Shown here one piece after another: positions 14,472-22,601 of a stretch of 64,000 bases of DNA. This DNA comes from an uncultured Coriobacteriales bacterium. Lineage in GTDB: Bacteria > Actinomycetota > Coriobacteriia > Coriobacteriales > UMGS124. Position 1 is the stretch's first letter, and each line of letters opens with the position of its first letter. Made by a program: the position numbers and the translations under genes. The stretch spans positions 62,001 through 126,000 of the forward strand of contig CAKUAI010000006.1 of NCBI GenBank assembly GCA_934636245.1. The letters run 5' to 3'. Below the pieces are notes generated by a model that was not told where the DNA came from, made no database searches, and worked only from the letters and a program-made list of their open reading frames with translations.

Positions 14472-15662
14472 ATGGCAAAGACATCCTTGGAAATCCGCAA
14501 CGAGATCAAGGCGCACCGAGACTCGCTCTCCGCCGCAGCGGCCCTCGCATCCAGCGAGGACTCTGCGGTGCGCGACAAGGCGCACGACGACATGCTCAGG
14601 CTCGGCGGCCACATCGACGCCCTCGAGGAGCAGCTCGACGCCGCGCTCTCCGAAGAGTCGAGCATGAGGGCCGAAGGAGCCGTCCCCATCATCGGAGGCG
14701 TGCCCGCCCGCCCCGCCCGCAGGGGCATCGCCGCGCGCGTGCTCGGCGACAAGGCACGCTTCGGCGGCCTCAATCCCGGCTACTCCGCGTCCGTGCCCAT
14801 GGACGCGCTGTCGGTGACGGTGCCGGAGCTGGGCACCCCCTCCTCCGACGACCGAGGCCTGCCGACCTACGACCTCACCGGCCTGTCGCCTTTCCTGGCC
14901 ACGCTGAGGCAGGGGACGTGCGACGGGGACGTGCGGTACATGCAGGCCTCGCGCATCGACAACAAGGCCGCCGGGTGGAAGCGCTCCTCCGGCGAGCAGA
15001 AGAAGCAGAGCGCCATCGACTGGGACCCCGCGACGGCCTCCATCGAGACGATCGCGCACTGGATCCCCATCGCCAAGCAGTCCGCGAAGCGCTACGGCGA
15101 CCTCGAGACCACCATCAACAACGAGCTCATGGACGGCCTGCGCATGGCATGCGACGCGAAGGCGCTCTCCGGCGCCGAGGCCGGCGGCATCGGCGGCGTC
15201 CTCAAGGCGGCCAAGATCCAGAAGTACAGCGCCGTCGCTGGCGACAAGCTCACCGACCACGCACGCCGCATGATCACCAAGTCCCTCATGGCCACGGGCA
15301 TCCACCCCGACCGCATCGTGGTGCACCCGCTCGTCAAGGAGGCCATGGACCTTGCGAAGGACGACACGGACGCCTACCTCGCCCTGACGATCGGCGGCAC
15401 CACGTGGGGCCTGCCCGTCGTCGAGGACATCAACATGACCACGGTCGACAGCTCCGGCGCGACCAACTACGGCATGATGGCCTACTGGGGCGGCGCGGCC
15501 ACCTGGCTCACCGCCGACACAGCGGAGGTGACCGTCGGCCTCGTCGACAAGCAGCTCATCGAGAACAGCTACACGCTCCTCGCCGAGAGCTCGCACGCCC
15601 TCAAGATCGTCTACCCCGAGAGCTTCGTGTACCTCGAGTCGGCCATCAACGTACCGGCGTAA
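14472..15662 (+). CDS. Major capsid protein, HK97 fold
   Basis: The protein has 396 residues. An N-terminal coiled-coil delta domain (residues about 1-75; IRNEIKAHRDSLSAAAALAS, then HIDALEEQLDAALSEE) is probably removed by the neighbouring protease. The HK97 fold follows, with ETIAHWIPIAKQSAKRYGDL, TTINNELMDGLRMACDAKAL and the C-terminal ALKIVYPESFVYLE. AAAGGA precedes the ATG. Confidence 0.93.
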   Translation: MAKTSLEIRNEIKAHRDSLSAAAALASSEDSAVRDKAHDDMLRLGGHIDALEEQLDAALSEESSMRAEGAVPIIGGVPARPARRGIAARVLGDKARFGGLNPGYSASVPMDALSVTVPELGTPSSDDRGLPTYDLTGLSPFLATLRQGTCDGDVRYMQASRIDNKAAGWKRSSGEQKKQSAIDWDPATASIETIAHWIPIAKQSAKRYGDLETTINNELMDGLRMACDAKALSGAEAGGIGGVLKAAKIQKYSAVAGDKLTDHARRMITKSLMATGIHPDRIVVHPLVKEAMDLAKDDTDAYLALTIGGTTWGLPVVEDINMTTVDSSGATNYGMMAYWGGAATWLTADTAEVTVGLVDKQLIENSYTLLAESSHALKIVYPESFVYLESAINVPA

Positions 15663-15729
15663 CCGGCGCAACGCAGGGGATGGCGGGCGGCCGAGGCGCG
15701 CCGCCCGCCATCCTGCGACAGGAGGCAGG

Positions 15730-16479
15730 ATGGAAATCCGCGCGAACAGAATGAACAGGGTCGAGCCCGGCGAGCCGCTCGCCTTCCCGGACATGGCGGC
15801 AGGCGGCACGGCCGCCCTCACGCCGCTGTCCGGCACGCCGTGCCAGGTAGCCGACGGCGGCGCGGCCCCGACCGAGCTCGGCGGCTACTCGGCGTCGTGG
15901 CAGTCCGCCGCAGGGTCGCGCAAGACGGCGACCGTCGAGGTCGTCGCCTCCCACTACTTCACGCTCGACGAGCTCGCGGCCGAAGACCGGGACGGCGTGT
16001 GCGACGGGATGCCCGAGCGCGACCTCGCGGCGGTCAGGCAGGCCGTCGAGGAGGTCTTCGAGCGCGCCTGCAAGAGGTCCTTCACGCGCCGCGTGGCGAG
16101 GTCGGTCGTGCACGCCCATGCGACCGGCCTGGTGGAGCTCCCATGGGTCGACGTGGTGAGCGCCACGGCGACGGCCATGGACGGCAGCCCGGTCACATGC
16201 GAGCTCGTCGGCGACTGCCAGGCCCGCGTCGATGCCGACAGGGCGGTGGTCACCGCCACGTACGGGCTTGAGACGTGCCCCGACGAGGTCAGGCTCGCGT
16301 GCATCGCGTATGCGCTCTACAGGCTCAGGCCCGACTCACGGCCGAGCAACGCGGTAGGCCAGTCCACGGACTACGGCTTCGTCCGCTTCTCGCTTGCTGG
16401 CCGCGACGGCGCGACGGGCCTCGTCGAGGTCGACGCCGTCATCAAGGCATGGTCGCGCACCGGGGTGACCGTGCTGTGA
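15730..16479 (+). CDS. Head-tail connector protein
   Basis: The protein has 249 residues. The C-terminal two thirds (LTLDE-like ELAAEDRDGVCDGMPERDLA, helices AVRQAVEEVFERACKRSF, then CPDEVRLACIAYALYRLRPD) have the helical pattern of gp6/gp15-type connectors. The N-terminal 65 residues are extra and Gly/Ala-rich. It lies just after the capsid gene, where the connector is expected. Its stop overlaps the next ATG. Confidence 0.72.
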   Translation: MEIRANRMNRVEPGEPLAFPDMAAGGTAALTPLSGTPCQVADGGAAPTELGGYSASWQSAAGSRKTATVEVVASHYFTLDELAAEDRDGVCDGMPERDLAAVRQAVEEVFERACKRSFTRRVARSVVHAHATGLVELPWVDVVSATATAMDGSPVTCELVGDCQARVDADRAVVTATYGLETCPDEVRLACIAYALYRLRPDSRPSNAVGQSTDYGFVRFSLAGRDGATGLVEVDAVIKAWSRTGVTVL

Positions 16480-16970
16480 TGCCTGACCTCTGCGCGGCGC
16501 GCGAGGCCTTCGCGGCGACCATGGCGGCCATCGCGGCGGACGGCGCGTCAGCGGCCGACCTGGGCCTGCCGACCGACCTGGGCGTGAGCGACGGCGAGCC
16601 CGCGAGGATGCCACAGGCGGCCGTCTGGACTGACGTGTGCCCGACGGCGCTCACGACCTCGGTGGACGCCACGTGCCACAGGGCCAGGGTCTCGTGGGAG
16701 ATCGTCGCCTACGCCATGGTGACGAGGGCGACCAGGGAGCAGGCCGTGTCCGACTGCCACGCCGCAGTGTCGCTGGCGGCGTGCGCCGCGCTCGCGAACC
16801 CGACCCTCGGCCGCCGCGTGAACTCATGCGCGCCGCGCGTCGACGCCATGGGGTGCGCGCCGAACGACGACAGGCGGTGGTCGTGCGCCGCAGAGGTGCA
16901 CGTGGCGTGCACCGTGGCGGACGCGGCGCCGCCGAAGTCCGTAACGACACTGATGAAAGGGAAAATATGA
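16479..16970 (+). CDS. Probable neck or tail-completion protein
   Basis: The protein has 163 residues. The ATG overlaps the connector stop (TGATG) and the stop overlaps the tail-tube ATG, so it is tightly coupled to both. The middle (ARVSWEIVAYAMVTRATREQ) and the layout before the tail tube suggest a tail terminator or head closure protein. No decisive motif is seen. It has many Cys residues for a structural protein. Confidence 0.6.
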   Translation: MPDLCAAREAFAATMAAIAADGASAADLGLPTDLGVSDGEPARMPQAAVWTDVCPTALTTSVDATCHRARVSWEIVAYAMVTRATREQAVSDCHAAVSLAACAALANPTLGRRVNSCAPRVDAMGCAPNDDRRWSCAAEVHVACTVADAAPPKSVTTLMKGKI

Positions 16971-17959
16971 GCATCAACACAGCCATCGGCCTCGTCGGCG
17001 TGGCGAAGCAGGCCTCGCGCACCACGCCGGCGGCAGAGCCGACCTACCTGCACGGACTCATCGGCGGGTCGCCCTTCGGGGTGACGCGGGAGATGGAGGT
17101 CGACCCCGTCGCATGCGGCGTGCGCGCGAACTCCGACTCGTACATCTCCAAGATCGAGGTGAGCCCGTCCTTCGAGTCGCGCGCATACGCCGACGCGATC
17201 GGCCTGTACCTCCTCGCGGCGCTCGGCAAGGACGTGGCCTCCGAGACGGGCGGGCACACCTCCCACGCCTTCTCGATGGGCCCGGCGCTCCCCTACCTCA
17301 CCGTGTGGGGCCAGGTCGGCACGGACAACTTCACGCAGGCATCCGGTTGCAAGGTCTCCGAGCTGGAGCTGTCCTTCGACGGCAACGAGCCGCTCAAGGC
17401 CAAGGTGACCCTCACGGGCATCGACGCGACGATGGGCCTCGAGTCCATCCCGGGGGACGTGGACCCGTCGTGCTTCGGCGGCTACTTCGTGCCGACTGAC
17501 GCGACCTTCCTGCTCGACATGTCGGGCGACTCCCCGGCGGAGGCCATCGTGTCCAAGGGCAGCGTCACGCTCGCCAACAACGTCACGGCTAAATACGGCG
17601 CCGGCCGCGTCATGCCGTCCGAGGTGAGCGAGGGCAAGCTCTCCGTGTCCGGCTCGGTCACCCTCCTGCCGGACGACATGACGCCGTACCGCGCCATGGT
17701 GACCGGCTCGAAGACCGGCACGAAGCCCAGCGGCAAACCCGTGTACGGCTCCTTCTCCTGGACGTTCACGCACTCTGAGGACGCCTCGATGACGCTCAAG
17801 GTAGAGGGGCACCGCATCCCCTTCACTGCGGAGTACATCTCCGTCGACCCCTCCGGTGGCGACGGGGAGGTCGAGTTCAGCTTCAGCGAGGCGCTCATAG
17901 ACTCGCGCGACGGCAGCCCGGTCACAGTGACGCTCGTCAACGGCGTCAAGGCCTACTAG
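16967..17959 (+). CDS. Major tail tube protein
   Basis: The protein has 330 residues and is beta-rich throughout, with the tail-tube pattern FGVTREMEVDPVACGVRANS near the start, then SELELSFDGNEPLKAKVTLT. An Ig-like or second tube-fold domain may form residues 200-330. It lies before the tail chaperone pair, the standard place. It polymerises around the tape measure. Confidence 0.8.
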   Translation: MSINTAIGLVGVAKQASRTTPAAEPTYLHGLIGGSPFGVTREMEVDPVACGVRANSDSYISKIEVSPSFESRAYADAIGLYLLAALGKDVASETGGHTSHAFSMGPALPYLTVWGQVGTDNFTQASGCKVSELELSFDGNEPLKAKVTLTGIDATMGLESIPGDVDPSCFGGYFVPTDATFLLDMSGDSPAEAIVSKGSVTLANNVTAKYGAGRVMPSEVSEGKLSVSGSVTLLPDDMTPYRAMVTGSKTGTKPSGKPVYGSFSWTFTHSEDASMTLKVEGHRIPFTAEYISVDPSGGDGEVEFSFSEALIDSRDGSPVTVTLVNGVKAY

Positions 17960-17968
17960 GAGGCGGAC

Positions 17969-18301
17969 ATGGCGACCATCACGGCAACAAACGTCACGAC
18001 CGGAGCCAAGGTCGAGTGCCCGTCGACCACGGCGGCGCTCGTGCTCGCCCTCGACTACGCCGACTCGATACCGAACGCCCGCTCCGCGAAGGTGACGCTC
18101 ATGAACGCAGCCTGGGCGTACCTGTCGCTGTGCCACGCGGGCCTCGCCGCCGGCATGGGGATCATGCTGTGCGCCGACCCTGGCGACTTCCCCTCGCTGG
18201 AAGGGTGCGTCATGGACCTGCTCGCCAAATACAACGTGACGACCTCGGACGGCGGCGCCACCGACGACGAGGGCGAGGGAGAAGAAGAGGGAAAAGCATA
18301 A
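17969..18301 (+). CDS. Tail assembly chaperone (G-like), zero-frame product
   Basis: The protein has 110 residues: an N-terminal beta part and helices (SARSAKVTLM-like region, then AAWAYLSLCHAGLAAGMGIM), ending in a very acidic tail (DDEGEGEEEGKA). The acidic tail is coded just where the slippery GGGAAAA lies, six bases before the stop. TAGGAGG precedes the ATG. It escorts the tape measure during tail assembly together with the frameshifted longer form. Confidence 0.83.
   Translation: MATITATNVTTGAKVECPSTTAALVLALDYADSIPNARSAKVTLMNAAWAYLSLCHAGLAAGMGIMLCADPGDFPSLEGCVMDLLAKYNVTTSDGGATDDEGEGEEEGKA
18289..18295 (+). other. Programmed -1 ribosomal frameshift site GGGAAAA
   Basis: The zero frame reads gaG GGA AAA GCA TAA, so the heptamer sits exactly as X_XXY_YYZ and the zero-frame stop follows six bases later. 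A one-base backward slip joins the G-like protein to the open frame that ends at 18546. Position, phase and gene order match the G-GT frameshifts of siphoviruses. GC-rich downstream sequence (GGCCGGGCCTCGG) could stimulate pausing. Confidence 0.88.
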
Positions 18302-18546
18302 GGCCGGGCCTCGGAGACATGATGGTGCTCGCCCTGTCGAGGGCGTGCGGCAGGGGCATCGAGGAGCTCGACTGGGCGCTCTCGCACAGGCCGCACGCCT
18401 TCGAGGCGCTGTGGGAGTCGTGCATGTCCCCGGCCGCGCCCGAAGGCTCAGCCCGCGCCGTCGGGGAGGCATACGCCGACTTGAGGGCACGCATCGCCGC
18501 AGGGCGCCGACGAAACCTCGAGAGGGCAGAGAGGGGCAGACCGTGA
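18295..18546 (+). CDS. Tail assembly chaperone C-terminal extension (GT-like), reached by -1 frameshift
   Basis: After slippage the frame continues SIRPGLGDMMVLALSRACGR, then IEELDWALSHRPHAFEALWE, ending in a basic helix (ARIAAGRRRNLERAERGRP). There is no convincing independent start with a ribosome site, so the fused product of about 192 residues is expected. The helical content and the position directly before the tape measure region fit a GT protein. Confidence 0.8.
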   Translation, partial: SIRPGLGDMMVLALSRACGRGIEELDWALSHRPHAFEALWESCMSPAAPEGSARAVGEAYADLRARIAAGRRRNLERAERGRP

Positions 18547-18911
18547 GCGAGTTCGAGACGATCCGCGCAGACGACCTGGCGGCGCGGGTGGAGAGCATCG
18601 TCAAGGGCCACATCGACGAGGTGCACGGCCAGATCAAGAAAGACGTGTCGGAGGCCGCAAGGTCCGTGAGGAAGACGCTGGCGTCGCGCTCGGGCTCCCC
18701 ATGGAGGACGGGCACCTATGCCAGGTCGTGGAGTTCAAGGACGACGACCGGCGAGCTCGTGACGAGCTCCGTCGTCTACAACAAGGCCCACTACCAGCTC
18801 ACGCACCTGCTGGAGCTCGGCCACGGCGGCCCCGCGCCCGCGCCCGCAAACCCGCACATACGGCCAGCATACGAGAAGGGCGTGGAAGCGCTGCTCGCAA
18901 GGATGAGGTGA
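18543..18911 (+). CDS. HK97 gp10-like phage protein
   Basis: The protein has 122 residues from a GTG overlapping the end of the GT frame. The middle and end (SGSPWRTGTYARSWSSRTTT, then LLELGHGGPAPAPANPHIRP) are typical of HK97-gp10-like proteins, which join head and tail or act as tail completion factors. In most siphoviruses this gene comes before the tail tube. Here it comes after the chaperones, which is unusual. Confidence 0.72.
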   Translation: MSEFETIRADDLAARVESIVKGHIDEVHGQIKKDVSEAARSVRKTLASRSGSPWRTGTYARSWSSRTTTGELVTSSVVYNKAHYQLTHLLELGHGGPAPAPANPHIRPAYEKGVEALLARMR

Positions 18912-18915
18912 CGCC

Positions 18916-21888
18916 ATGGCAGACGCCTACAAGGGCCTGCACATAAAGTTCGAGGGAGACGACACAAGCCTCTCGAAGGCGCTCAGCGAGGCGTCGAAGG
19001 AGGCAAGGAGCGCCGAGAAGGAGCTCAAGCGCGTCGAGTCCGCCCTAAAGCTCGACCCGGGCAACGTCGACCTGCTCGCACAGCGCGAGAAGTACTCGGC
19101 GGAACAGGCCGCCGCGCTCGCCAGGGAGATAGACATCGTCAACACCGCGCTGTCGGACCCAGCGATATCGAACAACTCGCTCGCCCACGACCGCCTGCAG
19201 AGCCAGCTCGTCACCACGAGGTCGAAGCTCTCGGCCGTGACGGACGAGACGGCGAAGTCGCGCAACGCGTGGGGCGAGCTGTCAACCGAACTCAAGAAGA
19301 CCGGCGACAGCCTGCAGGACATAGGCCGCCGCGCCGAGTCTGCGGGGTCCGCCCTCACGAGGACCGTGACGGCGGCCACGGCGGGCCTCGGCCTCGTCGC
19401 CCTCAAGACGTCGATGGACTACGAGACGGCCTTCGCAGGCGTGCGCAAGACGGTCGACATGACCGAGGAGCAGTACGCGAGCCTGTACGCCGCGACCAAG
19501 GAGCTTGCGGGCACGTCCCCGGTCGGTGCCGAGCAGCTCTTCGAGATCGAGATGCTCGGCGGCCAGCTCGGCATCGTCAGCGACGCCACCGAGGACGCGC
19601 AGGGCACGCTGCTTGACTTCGCGCGCACCGTGAGCGGGCTCGACATCGCCACGGACCTCAACGCCGAGGAAGCGGCAACCCAGGTCGCCCAGTTCTCGAA
19701 CATAACGCAGATGGCAACCGAAGACATAGGCCGCTTCGGCTCGGTGATCGTCGCCCTGGGCAACAACTCGGCGGCGACGGAGTCCAAGATCATGGCCATG
19801 GCGCTGCGCCTTGCAGGCGCAGGAAGCTCGGCGGGCATGTCCCAGACCGAGATACTCGCCCTCGCCGCCTCCATGGCGTCGCTCGGCATCGAGGCCGAGG
19901 CCGGCGGCTCCGCCATGAGCACGATCATCTCCAACATCGACAAGGCGGTCGCGCTCAGCTCCGACAGCGTGTCCGAATGGGCGGCTGTGTGCGGCATGAG
20001 CTGCGACGAGTTCTCCGCCGCGTGGGAGCAGGACGTCTACGGGACGCTCGCCAAGGTCATCGACGGCATGGGAGACACGCTCGACAAGGGCGGGAACCTC
20101 TCCGTGCTGCTCTCCGACCTCGGCATCAGCGAGCTGCGGCAGACCGACACCCTCAAGAGGCTCGCAGGCAGCCAGGACGGCCTCAACGCCTCCATCGCCA
20201 TCGCCAACGGGGCCTGGGAGGAGAACACGGCGCTGCAGGCCGAGGTCGACGCGCGCAACGACACGACGGCCGCGAAGATAGAGACCCTGCAGAACAAGCT
20301 CTCGAACGTCGCGGACACCCTCGGCGGGCCGCTGTGCGACATGCTGGTCGAGGCGATAGACGCCGCGGAGCCCATGATCCAGGCGGCCGCGGACATCGCC
20401 CAGGGCTTCGCCGACATGGACGAGAGCGGCCAGAGGGCGATAGTGACGGTCGCAGGCATCGTGGCCGGGCTCGGCCCGATACTCACCGTGGGCGGCAAGG
20501 CGGCCCAGGGCCTGGGGGCCGTGGCGTCCGCAGCGGGCCAGCTCGCGGGCAAGCAGGCTGCGGCAGCAGGAGCCACGGCCACGGCGTCCAGCGCCATGGG
20601 CGGCGCCGCGACGGCCGCAGGCACCCTTGCATCGACCGCAGTGCCGCTCGCGGGCGCATTCGCCGCCGCAGGAGCCGCTGCGTCAGGGGCGGCGGTAGTC
20701 ATCTCAGAGCAGGTCTCGAACTCGCTTTACGGCGGCGCCGAGGGCATGGCGGCGCTCGACGCCTCTTTCCAGCAGGGCGCGCAGACCATACAGGGCTTCG
20801 CGTCCACCGCAGGCATGACGTCGCAGGAGGTCGTGGCCGCGTACTCGACCATGGACCAGTCGATGGTCAACAACATCACCGCGATCAACAGCTGGGCCCA
20901 GCAGTTCGACGGGGCCTCGCAGTGGGTCTTCAACCTCATCCCCGGGTATGCCGACGGCTTCGTCGCCCAGTACCAGCAGATGTTCAACGAGATCGACGCG
21001 TCGACGCTCGCGGGGTGGCTCGCCGCCCAGGCCACGACGGTCGCGGAGGGAGGCACGCTGTCGAGCGACAACGCGGCCATCGTGGAGACGATCTGCGACA
21101 CGTACAGCACACTGAACGGCTATCTGCCAGACGTGAGCATGCAGGCGCTCCAGGCCATGGCGGCGGCGATGTCCGGCAGCATCCCGGAGCTTGCAAACGC
21201 TGCGAACATGGACGCCGACCAGATCATATCGACCATGAGGTCGGCGCTCATCGGCTCCGGCGCGGCGACCAGGGTGGGTTCTGACACGGGCGCCGGGGTC
21301 GCGGGCGGCATAAGGTCCCAGACGGGCAACGTCTCCTCGGCGTCCCAAAGCATCTCCGACGCGACGAACGCGATGGCCAACAACAACTCGAGCGCGTCGT
21401 GGTGGGGCTCGGAGCTTGTCGGTAACTTCACCTCCGGCATCAGGTCGATGCTTGGCGCCGCAGCATCGGCCGCGTCCAGCGTCGCAAGCACGGTCGCCAG
21501 GTACCTGCACTTCACCGAGCCCGACGTGGGCGCCCTCGTGGGCATCAACGACTCCGGCGCGGAGATGGCGTCGAACTACGCGGCGTCGATGATGTCCAAG
21601 CGCGGCGCCATAGAGAGGGCCGCCGCGAGCCTCGCGTCAGCGGCGAACATCGAGGCCGCCTCGACGTGGGCGGAGCCCGAGTACCGCAACAGGGCCGCCG
21701 CGACGTCGGCAACCGGGGGCGGCTCCGTGACGAGCGCCGAGCTCGCCTCCGTGCTGTCACAGCTCCTCACCGCCATCAAGGACTCCTCGGGGCGCGAGGT
21801 CGTCGTGCGCTTCGACTCCGCCGGCATGGCGCACGCCCTCTCCGACGACATGGACAGGGAGCTCAGGATGAAAGGACAGGTGTTCTAG
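18916..21888 (+). CDS. Tail tape measure protein (TP901 type)
   Basis: The protein has 990 residues. A coiled-coil N-terminus (SLSKALSEASKEARSAEKEL) leads into the TP901 core domain with VALKTSMDYETAFAGVRKTV and TKELAGTSPVGAEQLFEIEM. A hydrophobic Ala/Gly-rich stretch lies around residues 510-600. Repeat-like amphipathic helices fill the rest. The C-terminus has LHFTEPDVGALVGINDSG, common in this family. It sets tail length and may pass DNA through the membrane. It is the longest tail gene after the tail protein at 22601. Confidence 0.92.
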   Translation: MADAYKGLHIKFEGDDTSLSKALSEASKEARSAEKELKRVESALKLDPGNVDLLAQREKYSAEQAAALAREIDIVNTALSDPAISNNSLAHDRLQSQLVTTRSKLSAVTDETAKSRNAWGELSTELKKTGDSLQDIGRRAESAGSALTRTVTAATAGLGLVALKTSMDYETAFAGVRKTVDMTEEQYASLYAATKELAGTSPVGAEQLFEIEMLGGQLGIVSDATEDAQGTLLDFARTVSGLDIATDLNAEEAATQVAQFSNITQMATEDIGRFGSVIVALGNNSAATESKIMAMALRLAGAGSSAGMSQTEILALAASMASLGIEAEAGGSAMSTIISNIDKAVALSSDSVSEWAAVCGMSCDEFSAAWEQDVYGTLAKVIDGMGDTLDKGGNLSVLLSDLGISELRQTDTLKRLAGSQDGLNASIAIANGAWEENTALQAEVDARNDTTAAKIETLQNKLSNVADTLGGPLCDMLVEAIDAAEPMIQAAADIAQGFADMDESGQRAIVTVAGIVAGLGPILTVGGKAAQGLGAVASAAGQLAGKQAAAAGATATASSAMGGAATAAGTLASTAVPLAGAFAAAGAAASGAAVVISEQVSNSLYGGAEGMAALDASFQQGAQTIQGFASTAGMTSQEVVAAYSTMDQSMVNNITAINSWAQQFDGASQWVFNLIPGYADGFVAQYQQMFNEIDASTLAGWLAAQATTVAEGGTLSSDNAAIVETICDTYSTLNGYLPDVSMQALQAMAAAMSGSIPELANAANMDADQIISTMRSALIGSGAATRVGSDTGAGVAGGIRSQTGNVSSASQSISDATNAMANNNSSASWWGSELVGNFTSGIRSMLGAAASAASSVASTVARYLHFTEPDVGALVGINDSGAEMASNYAASMMSKRGAIERAAASLASAANIEAASTWAEPEYRNRAAATSATGGGSVTSAELASVLSQLLTAIKDSSGREVVVRFDSAGMAHALSDDMDRELRMKGQVF

Positions 21889-22601
21889 TGTACGTCGAGC
21901 CCATGGTCAACCGCACGCCCCTCAGCGACATGGGGTGGCTCGTGACGTCGCAGGACATGCCTCGCGCGACCGCAGAGCTGACGCTCGAGCATTTCCCCGG
22001 CCGCGACGGCTACGTGGACCTGTCCGCGAGGGAATCCGGCCTCCCGGCGCTGCAGCCGATGTCCGTCGAGCTCGTCCTTGCGCACTACGACGCCGACACG
22101 GAGGAGGTGGAGCGCGACATAGAGCAGCTCTGGGCGGCCATGGCGGGGCTTGAGGCGACGTACACGCCATGGGACTGCCGAGGGCTGGCGCTGCGCGGCG
22201 TGTGGCAGCTCGAGGTGACGTCGCGCACGCCGCGCAGCGCCGAGGTGCGCGCCACGGGGACGTGCCAGCCCTGGCTCGAAGGCGCGACGAGGACGTGCCA
22301 GGCCGGGGGAACCGTCCGCGTAGGCGGGACGAGGCCGACGCCGCCGAGGTTCGAGCTGACCGCCACCGGCGGCAAGCTGGCGGTGGCAAATGCGGCTACC
22401 GGCAGGAGCGTGTCGCTGCTCGACGCACAAACCGCAGGCACGGCCGTCGTGATCGACTTCGGCACGATGACCGCCAGCGCCGCTGGCTCCGCGGCGCGCG
22501 TGACGCTCGCGAGCGACTGGGCAGACCTCGTGCCCGGCGTCAACGACATCTATCTGACCGGCTGCACAGGCACCGTCACATACGTCGAGAGGTGGATGTA
22601 A
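21888..22601 (+). CDS. Distal tail (Dit-like) protein
   Basis: The protein has 237 residues from a GTG that overlaps the tape-measure stop. The N-terminal part (MPRATAELTLEHFPGRDGYV, then VELVLAHYDADTEEVERDIE) and the second half with a galectin-like beta domain fit Dit proteins, which form the hub between tail tube and tip. Its stop overlaps the next ATG. Confidence 0.75.
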   Translation: MYVEPMVNRTPLSDMGWLVTSQDMPRATAELTLEHFPGRDGYVDLSARESGLPALQPMSVELVLAHYDADTEEVERDIEQLWAAMAGLEATYTPWDCRGLALRGVWQLEVTSRTPRSAEVRATGTCQPWLEGATRTCQAGGTVRVGGTRPTPPRFELTATGGKLAVANAATGRSVSLLDAQTAGTAVVIDFGTMTASAAGSAARVTLASDWADLVPGVNDIYLTGCTGTVTYVERWM

